A DNA stretch of 25,892 nt, taken from positions 1 through 25,892 of the forward strand of contig JAAAUF010000605.1 in the NCBI GenBank assembly GCA_015499985.1. The letters run 5' to 3'. Made by a program: the position numbers and the translations under genes. Below are positions 1-7,604 of the stretch, in pieces (position 1 is the stretch's first letter; each line of letters opens with the position of its first letter). The stretch comes from Haplosporangium gracile. Taxonomy: Eukaryota; Mortierellomycota; Mortierellomycetes; Mortierellales; Mortierellaceae. The notes below the pieces were generated by a model, which did not search any database, was not told the origin of the DNA, and saw nothing but the letters and a program-made list of their open reading frames with translations.

Positions 1-438
1 CCCCCCTCCCTTCCATTCCCCCTCTTTTTACCCCCGACTCTGTCTTCCTTTTCGCCCCTCCTTCCTCGATCTCCCTTTGGCTCTCTTCGTCCCTGCCGCT
101 TTCTCTCTCGCTTACCTTTCTGCGCTCGCGCGCTTTTTTTTCATTCCTCTCTCCACAAGTGCCAAGGAGGGCTTCTTACCTCAATGTTTGAGGAAGGTGA
201 GGTAGGAGAAGAGTAAGAAAAATCTATAAAAACTCGCTCCATTAAACCAACCTCTTGGTCCATTACCTTTGCTCTTTACCTCACTTTCTTCTCTCGACAT
301 TTTATTTTTTGCCTTTTTCTCCTTCCTTCATCAAACGCGACCCTTCGTTCTCTTCTCCACATCTGACAATTCACGCTGCACCAAGTGTAACAAAGCAACC
401 CTTTTACCGCCTGCGCTCACTCACCCTATCGGACAAAA
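1..438 (+). promoter_or_regulatory. Pyrimidine-rich promoter and 5' leader of the alpha/beta hydrolase gene
   Basis: About 440 bases without a credible gene. The first 150 bases are almost pure C/T on the + strand, and C/T-rich stretches continue to the start codon at 439. A TATA-like element (TATAAAA) lies at 225-231, about 208 bases upstream of the ATG, so a long C/T-rich 5' leader is likely. The open frame at 255-524 begins with TTG, not ATG, and looks accidental. Promoter assignment is inferred from position and composition. Confidence 0.45.
225..231 (+). promoter_or_regulatory. TATA-box-like element
   Basis: TATAAAA is visible here, upstream of a C/T-rich leader and 208 bases before the hydrolase start codon. 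It is the only clear TATA-type element seen in front of any + strand gene in the window. No transcription start site is known, so this is a motif-based call only. Confidence 0.4.
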
Positions 439-2555
439 ATGACTACCCTTCAGCAACACTCAGTCTTGCTCTCGCAAACAATGTCGGCCAAAAGACGCGG
501 CTCACTCGCCTTCCCCATCAATAACCTCCGACGGTATGTCACCCTCCTCACCCAACAAATCGCCATCGGCGCATCCTTGATAGTCAAGCACCCCTTTACA
601 CCACCTCCAGTCCCGACATGGCCTCTCCACCTCGCCCTCTTCGTCGCCGTCGTCCGTGCAACCGCTGACTATCAAGAGCATATTGTCGAAGACATCTCAG
701 ATATCCGATACATGATCGATACCTTCTTCTATTACCTCCCAAAGTTGCCCATGATGCATATTGTCCCTTACAAACTCCTCATCCCTGCTCATGGTCGTGG
801 GTTCCCGGGTGTGTTGGGGCCTTTGGAGCAGAGCGAGACCGCGCACCGGACCTTGCCTGGGAGTTGGATTGCGGACTCCAAGGTGTGGAGTAAGATCATG
901 AAGATGCCGATTGCTCAATCTGCAAAGGGGGCCAAGGACCCTTATGCGGCGCGGGAAGGCGAGCAGGTGATTTTCTATACCCATGGTGGCGGGTATTTCA
1001 TTTGCAGCACTGCAACTCATCGCGAAATACTTTGGAGAATCTCGCGTGCCACCGGACGCCGCATCTTTTGTAAGTTTGTCTGTCACTTTGTGGGGTCTGA
1101 ATTTTGTGTTAGGCTTTTTGGTTCTGTTTGTCGATCGGCCGTTTGTTCTTTGTACTCATTGAACACAGAGAGTTGCTCAAGCGGGAGAATAAAAAAAAAA
1201 CACGCAACTGACACGCCTTTGTATCACTTTGTATGCTTCTCTCTTTGAATACCAAAAACTCCTAGCGGTCGATTATCGTCTTGCGCCAGAACATCCGTAC
1301 CCTGCCGCCCTGCAAGACGCCATGCATGCGTTTCACCATTTGACGGACCCTCAGGGTGTTGGTTTTGATCCCAAGAACGTCACTGCTGCAGGTGACTCTG
1401 CCGGAGGTGGATTGTCCATTGCCTTGATGATGTATCAGCGCGACCATGGCCTCTCCATGGCCTCCAAGGCCTTTCTCCTATCTGTAAGTTTCTTTTTTCT
1501 TCTTAGCACCCTTTGCCTTCGTTTTAATTGTCCACCTCCTTATTTTTCGCTTCACAGCATTTCGCTCGGCGCGTGAAAGAAACTAAAAAATCATATGTCG
1601 GAGGGTTGTTTTGGTAACAAGTACAATGACGAGTCAAAGGAAGACCCTTCACAAGCACTGACCCCAACTCTCTTTTTCTTCTTCCATCCCTCGCGCCACC
1701 CCTTCTTCTGCCCCTCTCCCTTTAATTCATCACACTACCTCCTCGTTTCTCTCTTTCCCTCCACATCGACGCGTTGGCTCGTGACATATCGTCACCGATC
1801 AATCTCTCTCCTTTACACAAACACAAATACAGCCATGGCTAGATCTAACAATGAGCTGCGAGTCATGGGAGACAAACTCAATGGACTACCTCCCAAGCCC
1901 TCCGCGACATGAACACAAGTTCAATCCAATCTCGTTCTACTGTTCCGGAAAGGACAAGATGAAAACCCTGGCCCGACACCCTTACATCTCCCCACTCTGG
2001 GGATCCCTCGAGGGCTTGCCACCCATGTTAATTCAGTGTGGGGAAGCTGAACGGTTGAGGGATGAGTGTATCTTATTTACTTATAAGGCTGGAGGGTGTT
2101 TTGGAAACTTGAACAAGTTGCCCTTCCAGCTTGAGTCCATGGTGAGGAGAGACCAGACGAGCCAGGTAGAGCTGGATATTTATCCGGGGATGGTGCATGT
2201 ATTCCAGGCATTCCCTTTCCTGCCAGAGTCGAGTATGGCCTTGCAGCGGATGCTGGAATTCATGCAGCGCAAGGAGGCTGATGCTGCTGCTGTCGAGGAG
2301 ACGATTGGGATGGAGGTGACTGAGGAAGTTGGAGAGAAGGCGGATGATGAACGGGAAGAAAAGGTTGAGGCGGATGAGATAGCGATGATGAAGGAGTCGG
2401 AGGATGTTGTTGTTGCGAGCAAGTTGATGGAGGAATTGGTCGTAAAGTCGAGACGGATGGAGGATGTGCCGGCGTACTTAGAGTTGAGAGAGGTTGATAT
2501 TCGCCTGGAAGAAGTTGTTCTTACTTCAGCCGCCGCCACTACAACCCGCGCATGA
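439..2555 (+). CDS. Alpha/beta hydrolase, hormone-sensitive-lipase/arylacetamide-deacetylase-like esterase, three exons
   Basis: Exons are 439-1069, 1266-1483 and 1833-2555, giving 523 residues. Introns 1070-1265 and 1484-1832 both have GT-AG ends, and splicing restores the family block around SVDYRLAPEHPYPAAL and the junction LLS/PWLDLT. The product should hydrolyse carboxyl esters (lipid, sterol acetate or xenobiotic), but the substrate cannot be read from sequence. The oxyanion-hole motif HGGG is at residues 182-185 and the nucleophile elbow GDSAGGG has Ser255. His405 lies in GMVHVF. The acid position falls in GEAERLRDE, where Glu356 sits in place of the usual Asp. Residues about 35-75 are hydrophobic and could anchor the protein to a membrane, as in AADAC and yeast Say1. 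The last ~110 residues form an acidic Glu/Val/Met-rich tail beyond the catalytic fold, unusual for the family. The ATG at 439 is the first in frame, and an internal ATG at 481 is a weaker alternative. Confidence 0.9.
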
Positions 2556-2591
2556 GTTTTCATGCTTAGATTTTTACACATCTCTTGGAAT

Positions 2592-2597
2592 AATAAA
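2592..2597 (+). terminator. Candidate polyadenylation signal AATAAA of the hydrolase gene
   Basis: AATAAA occurs 37 bases after the hydrolase stop codon. Its position suits a cleavage/polyadenylation signal, but fungal signals are degenerate and no transcript end is known. Confidence 0.4.
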
Positions 2598-3908
2598 CAT
2601 CCTGCCGCTAGGAGGCGTTAGAAGGAGGGGAAGAGTGCAGGTGTATGCAAAGGAAGGGATGCCAAGTGCCCCTGTAGAAGTCATTTTCTACCACGGTGGA
2701 GGCAACGATGGGCGTGCAGCATTGACATGAGTTTCTGCGAGGACGTGAGCACAATCTCACGCCGCCTATGCACTGACCTCTCTAGTTTCCCTTTCTCGTT
2801 CAAAACTCTGCATTTTGTGTCCATCTCATTGATGTTTTTATCTCAACTGTTCTGTTAACTCCATCCGTCTTACTCCTTTTCCCCGTCGACTCAATTGGTG
2901 ATAGCAAGCAGTAATCAGGCGCGACTAGGTCAGCAAAAAAAGTAGTAGACACTCAAAAATCGGTTCTCCCGAGTGAAGAGAAAGAGGACAAGAAACGAGA
3001 AAAAAACAAGCAAGTAGAAATAGAATCAAAGAAACCTTTCGTCCAACCTTCTCATTTCTTCACTCCTCTTCCTTCTTTCCTCAAGCGAAACAAATCCTTT
3101 GACCCAGTGCGGCTCTTGGTCCAATCCACCGATTCAGTGACTTCTAATACCTTTACCCCCGCCCCCTGCCACAAAATGAAAACATATCTCTTCACTTGTA
3201 CAGTACAAAAGTAAAGTTTTTTCGGACTCCTAAGTTTGCTCTTTGCCCTGTCTTCAATGTCCCTGATAGGAAAGAGGGAGGGATCTTATTTGTTTTTGTC
3301 CGTGGACAAGTACGTATCTCATCTCTTGTTTGTGATTTTCAAAGTCATTTCCCATTTTTTTTCGAAGGCATTTCTCAAGACCCCATTTAGGGAGACTGAG
3401 GTGAGAGTTTGGCATGAAATGATGATGGATGGTCTTTTTTAAGTCTAACGGCACGCTAAACCAGGAGGGGCTGTCAAATGGTTCGTCTTAAACGAAAACT
3501 GGACCAGAATAGGAACCCATAAACGGGTCCAACTTCCAACTGCCTCTACATCATCGTCATTTAAGCTGAGCGTGAGAAAGGTAATTTGATGTAAGGGTTA
3601 GGTATAAACCAATGCCATCATAGGTAACAAGGAGGAGTAATGACCCTTCATACACGGTGGTAGGCATAGTAAAGTAAATGAAGCATGGGAAAGAATTTCT
3701 GGCGTCCATGGGTTGAGGAAGTGGTACAAAGGCTCAATTATTTCAGACGAGAGTAAAACGATGAGAGGCAGACAGGGTAGGGAACGACAAGAGAGGAAAG
3801 ACAGGGAAAGGTATGCACAGTTCCACAGTTCTTATCTTGATTCGATCGTTTTGTTTGTTTGGCTGAAAGTGCACAAAGGGCTAGCCTAATTGGTTTTTCA
3901 TTTCCTCT

Positions 3909-3953
3909 ACACCACACCACACCACACTACACTACACTACACTACACTACACT
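3909..3953. repeat. Pentanucleotide tandem repeat, three ACACC units then six ACACT units
   Basis: Nine consecutive 5-base units can be read directly: three copies of ACACC at 3909-3923 followed by six copies of ACACT at 3924-3953, with a partial ACT unit after. The switch from one unit type to another by a single C-to-T change suggests slippage expansion of a variant unit. It lies in the gene-poor stretch upstream of galactokinase and is likely polymorphic between strains. Confidence 0.9.
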
Positions 3954-3956
3954 ACT

Positions 3957-4070
3957 ACAACAATCATCATAACAACAATAACAACAATATCACCGACAAG
4001 GCGCCGTAATCGGTCAAGCAACAACAATCATAAACAGTTGTAATCAAATCGACAACAATAACAATAACAA
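3957..4070. repeat. CAA/ATA-rich low-complexity stretch
   Basis: Repeated CAACAA, AACAATAAC and ACAATAACAA words fill most of this interval, broken by a short GC-richer piece around 3995-4015. It directly follows the pentanucleotide repeat. No reading frame here gives a plausible protein. It is simple-sequence DNA of unknown role. Confidence 0.65.
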
Positions 4071-4548
4071 GTGGGCAACCCCACAATACTTCGAAAGTAA
4101 CGAAGGAACAGAAGAAAGATAGACGGCCAATTGTCTGTCGTCAACCACTCTTCAGAGACCATTTGCTCGAAGGACAGGTTATCCCAGAGACATGATGGAT
4201 TTCAGGCATGTCAGGCAAGGGGGAAACCATAGAAAAAGGCCACAGAGAGACATTACAAGAAAAGTAACGAGAAAGTGAGAGTCGGAGTGAGCAAATAAAC
4301 ATGAGCAGTACAAGCAGTAATGTCATGGACGAGCGTGTTCGCGGATGAAGAAAAGGGTGCTCGTTCCTGCACGAGAATCGATTGTCTAGTGTGCGTTCAA
4401 GCGTTTGTTGTCTGTTGACCACTGTGAGTTTTTTTTTTTTCTTTCTTGTGCCTGTGTCTGCTCTCATTTCGCTCACGCTCCCTTTCCCTCTTTCATACCA
4501 TCCGCCGCTGCTTTCTTTTTGACGATTTTCTACCCCGCCCTCTTTTCC

Positions 4549-4568
4549 CTCTCCTTTAAAAAGGAGAG
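4549..4568. repeat. Perfect inverted repeat upstream of galactokinase
   Basis: Two 9-base arms, CTCTCCTTT and AAAGGAGAG, flank a 2-base AA centre, making a 20-base near-perfect palindrome. It lies 105 to 124 bases before the galactokinase ATG, inside the C/T-rich promoter or leader. It could be a protein-binding site or a small hairpin in the leader RNA, or a chance product of the biased composition. Confidence 0.6.
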
Positions 4569-4672
4569 CGGCAACTTTTTTTTTTTTCTTACTTTTCCCT
4601 CTCAACTCTCATCATTTCTCCATCGCCCTCTCCTACTCTCCACTCCTTCTCATTCACGCCCACCTTACTACA

Positions 4673-6235
4673 ATGACCCAAACAACAATCCCCGTCATCG
4701 ACGACATTTCGATCCTATACTCCGAGCCCAAGCTGGCTGGCGCACGCGCCCGCTGGGCCCGTCTCGCCCACGACTTTGAACAGCTCTATGGTCGTGTGCC
4801 CGATTTCATTGCCCGCTCTCCAGGTCGTGTGAACCTCATTGGCGAACACATCGACTATGCAGGATTCGGTGTCCTCCCCATGGCCATCGAGGACGACTGC
4901 CTCATCGCCGTCGCCATCGACAACACTGGGTCCGATTCCACCGTCAAGATCTCAAACATAAACAGTGCTAAATATCCTCCACTCAAGTTTGTTCCCAAAT
5001 CCGCCGCCCAAGGTTATGTCGATATCGATCCCCAGGCTCATGTCTGGACAAACTACTTTGCGGCCGGTTATCGTGGCGTGTTGGAGGATCTACAGATTGA
5101 GAAGCCCAAGGGGATGCTTTGTTTGATGAGCGGTACTGTCCCTGCCGGTGCTGGTCTTTCTTCTTCGTCCGCGTTTGTCTGCTGTTCGGTCAATGCCGCT
5201 CTCAAGGCTCAGGAATCGCTTCTTCCTACAGGAAAGACGCCCACGGCCCACGAGTTGGCCATTATTTCTATCCGATCAGAGCGTTATGTTGGTACTATGG
5301 GCGGTGGAATGGACCAAGCCTGTTCTATCCTTGCCAAGCCCAACTCGGCCTGCTTTATCGAGTTCCACCCCGTCCTCAAGGTCACCCCGGTCGCGTTTCC
5401 CTCCACCATCCCATCCATCGCCTTTGTCATTGCCGACACCCTCGTCACCTCGGATAAGGCCGTCACCGCCCCAGTCCATTACAACTTGCGCGTCGTCGAG
5501 ACCCGTGGAGCTGCCAGGATTTTGGCCTTGGCTCTGGGAATCCCTATCCCCGAGTCGGGTAAGCTTCACCTGAAGCAGGTTTTAGATGCACACTTTGACA
5601 AGATTGGCTATACTCCTGCAGCAGGCAAGACCGAGGCCGAAATCGATATTGAGAAGCTGGCTGAGATGGTTCAGGTTGTTGAGAGGGTGTTTGGAACCGA
5701 GGAGATCAAGGATGGAGTCACTTTTGACAAACTGTGTGAGTTGTCGCAGTTGTCTGGGGCTGAGTTCACGAGACTGTATATTCACCAGCCCATCCGCGCC
5801 GAGCGTTTTCATCTCTACCGTCGGGCTAAACATGTCTTTGGCGAGGAGAAGCGGGTGGTCGAATTTAGGGATACCTGCGAGAAGGCCGAGGCCAAGAAGC
5901 AGACCGCCGAGACCGTGTTTTCTCTCTTGGGAGGATTGATGGATGCCTCGCAGGAATCCTGTCACGAGCTGTTTGATTGCTCCTGCGATCAGTTGGAGGA
6001 ATTGACAAAGTTGGCGCGTCGGTCAGGCGCCTATGGTTCGAGGTTAACGGGAGCTGGATGGGGCGGCGCGTCAGTATCGCTTGTGCCAGAGGACAAGGTA
6101 CCAGCGTTCATCGCTACGTTGAAGAAGGAGTACTACAACAAGCACCACCCTAAACTCTCGGAGAAGGAACTCGAGAACGTCATCTTTGCTTCTGCCCCAT
6201 CCAGCGGTGCTGCCACCTTTGTCGGTCGTGTATAG
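4673..6235 (+). CDS. GAL1: Galactokinase (GHMP kinase), intronless
   Basis: A 520-residue protein that should phosphorylate alpha-D-galactose with ATP to galactose-1-phosphate, the first committed Leloir step, in the cytosol. Its length matches fungal Gal1 (S. cerevisiae, about 528). The galactokinase signature GRVNLIGEHIDY is at residues 51-62. The GHMP ATP loop PAGAGLSSSSA is at 157-167. GGGMDQ at 210-215 carries the catalytic Asp214. The C-terminal GHMP motif GAGWGG is at 460-465. The Ser-Ala pair in the ATP loop, which S. cerevisiae Gal3 lacks, is present, so an active enzyme rather than a Gal3-type sensor is expected. The ATG follows a C/T-rich leader and has A at -3. It is the only intronless gene among the complete ones here, and no GAL7 or GAL10 gene lies beside it within the window. 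Confidence 0.97.
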   Translation: MTQTTIPVIDDISILYSEPKLAGARARWARLAHDFEQLYGRVPDFIARSPGRVNLIGEHIDYAGFGVLPMAIEDDCLIAVAIDNTGSDSTVKISNINSAKYPPLKFVPKSAAQGYVDIDPQAHVWTNYFAAGYRGVLEDLQIEKPKGMLCLMSGTVPAGAGLSSSSAFVCCSVNAALKAQESLLPTGKTPTAHELAIISIRSERYVGTMGGGMDQACSILAKPNSACFIEFHPVLKVTPVAFPSTIPSIAFVIADTLVTSDKAVTAPVHYNLRVVETRGAARILALALGIPIPESGKLHLKQVLDAHFDKIGYTPAAGKTEAEIDIEKLAEMVQVVERVFGTEEIKDGVTFDKLCELSQLSGAEFTRLYIHQPIRAERFHLYRRAKHVFGEEKRVVEFRDTCEKAEAKKQTAETVFSLLGGLMDASQESCHELFDCSCDQLEELTKLARRSGAYGSRLTGAGWGGASVSLVPEDKVPAFIATLKKEYYNKHHPKLSEKELENVIFASAPSSGAATFVGRV

Positions 6236-6657
6236 TTTTTTTTTTCTTCTCCTCAACAACATGTACAGATTTTTCAATTGATATCCTCAACATTAAAAAA
6301 AAAGTGTTTTTTCTTTTTATCCGCCCTCATCTTTGCGTTTACAATAATAATGATACACAATAACGAGTGGAGTGGAGGAAAAGATAAGAAGCGATACGAT
6401 TTTTTTTTTTTTTTATTGACGCCAGATCCCCCACAGTTGTGCCAGCGTGGAAAAGAAGCGTGATGATGGGTGATCCACTTTTTTTATTTTCCTACGAATC
6501 ACGTGCACGCGACAAGGAAAAGATCCCCACCCTAGCTCTTTCCTTGGAAGTTTACCATAAAAGCAAAACACACAAAACTCACACCTTCTCCTCCTCCTCT
6601 TCTTTTTTGTACCTTTCCCCCACCTTTCCCTCCTCCACCAACCAAAATCTTCAAAAA
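6236..6657 (+). promoter_or_regulatory. Galactokinase 3' end and APRT promoter
   Basis: This 422-base spacer lies between two + strand genes. It begins with T and A runs after the galactokinase stop, has a 15-base T run at 6400-6414, a CACGTG E-box at 6500-6505, and ends in the usual C/T-rich leader before the APRT ATG. No gene is seen. Division between the 3' UTR of one gene and the promoter of the next is inferred. Confidence 0.45.
6500..6505. promoter_or_regulatory. CACGTG E-box upstream of APRT
   Basis: The palindromic hexamer CACGTG sits 153 bases before the APRT start codon. In fungi this core is bound by bHLH factors such as Cbf1 and Pho4. Whether such a factor acts here is inference from the motif and its distance. 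Confidence 0.4.
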
Positions 6658-7314
6658 ATGGATCTCCAACGCATCAACGCCCTCATCCGTGAGATTCCTG
6701 ACTTCCCCCAGCCCGGCATCCTCTTCAAGGATATCTTCCCTCTCTTCCAGGACCCCATTGCCGTCGAGATGGTCATCACTCACATCGTCAACCACATCAA
6801 CACCACTATCGACAAGAAGGTTGATGTCATTGTTGGACTTGACGCTCGTGGGTTCTTGTTTGGACCCTTGATTGCTATGCGGTTGGGTGCGGCTTTTGCT
6901 CCCGTTCGCAAGGCGGGCAAGTTGCCTGGTGAAACCATCCAGGTCGCTTATGTGAAGGAGTATGGCATTGTAAGTCTTTTTTTTTCTGTTGTATAACGAG
7001 ACATTGCAAGAAACACAATTAAGCCGTTTGACACACATCTGATTCATCCTTCCCCTTTTTTTCTATCTATCTACTATCTTTATACCTAACCTTTTCAGGA
7101 CAAGTTCGAGATGCAGGCCGGCTCTATCAAGCCTGGCCAGAACGTGATTGTGATCGACGATTTGATCGCCACCGGCGGTTCCGCAGCCGGCGCTCAGGAG
7201 TTGATCAAGAAACTCCAAGGAAACGTCCTCGAGTTCATCTTCTTGATCGAGCTCGAGATCTTGAAGGGCAAGGATGTCCTCCAGGCCCCCGTCTACTCCA
7301 TGATCAAGGCATAA
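6658..7314 (+). CDS. APT1: Adenine phosphoribosyltransferase, two exons
   Basis: Exons 6658-6969 and 7099-7314 encode 175 residues, close to yeast Apt1 and human APRT (about 180). The 129-base intron 6970-7098 starts GTAAGT and ends TTTTCAG, and it splits the frame between codons after KEYGI. The enzyme joins adenine and PRPP to make AMP and pyrophosphate, the purine salvage step, in the cytosol. The N-terminal IPDFPQPGILFKDI motif is typical of APRT rather than of other phosphoribosyltransferases. GLDARGFLFGP forms the next conserved block. The PRPP-binding loop is IVIDDLIATGG at residues 121-131, with paired Asp124-Asp125. The ATG follows an A-rich stretch (AAAAA) and is the first in frame within the aligned family start. 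Its 3' end faces the ubiquitin protease gene with 290 bases between stop codons. Confidence 0.96.
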
Positions 7315-7604
7315 GTTGCTGCTCTTTTTTTTCCGGTGGTGAAAATGAAGCATGGCATTGACAGGATCATCATAAGGACCAACCTTTAAAGCAACAAACA
7401 AATTAGCATAAAAAACAGGACTCTCACCAAACAACCAGCAATGAATAGACAGGGAGGTTTCTGTTGTATTTTTGGCAGTATGATAAGACAGGATAGACAT
7501 TATTATTGTTGATACCATAAAGCAAGAAAAAAAAAAGGAGGGCATGAAGCAGATCTGCAAAGTTTACGATGAGCTATGCTATGAGCTTTTTTTTTTTTGA
7601 TAAA

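Larger units (their letters stand above)
2556..4672. other. Long intergenic region without a convincing gene
   Basis: These 2.1 kb separate the hydrolase stop from the galactokinase start. An AATAAA at 2592-2597, 37 bases after the hydrolase stop, is a candidate poly(A) signal. The middle part is A/T-rich with short purine or pyrimidine tracts and no open frame that looks like a fungal protein. A pentanucleotide tandem repeat (3909-3953) and a CAA/ATA-rich stretch (3957-4070) follow. The last 250 bases are C/T-rich with long T runs, matching the leader style of neighbouring genes. I saw no tRNA- or snoRNA-like fold, but a non-coding RNA cannot be excluded by eye. Confidence 0.6.

Noticed and set aside
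3522..3540. Imperfect inverted repeat GGAACCC...GGGTCC
   Set aside because: The arms are short and mismatched, and nothing nearby suggests a terminator or binding site; it is likely chance.
4141..4605. Open frame of 154 codons on the minus strand in the intergenic gap
   Set aside because: It is rich in Lys, Gly and Ser runs caused by poly-A/poly-T tracts, overlaps the galactokinase promoter, and has no domain-like pattern or splice partners.
4000..4672. Gal4-type upstream activating sites before galactokinase
   Set aside because: I looked for CGG-N11-CCG and found none that fit.
5276..5569. Antisense open frames within galactokinase
   Set aside because: They are shadows of the GC-rich third-codon bias of the real gene and show no protein-like features.
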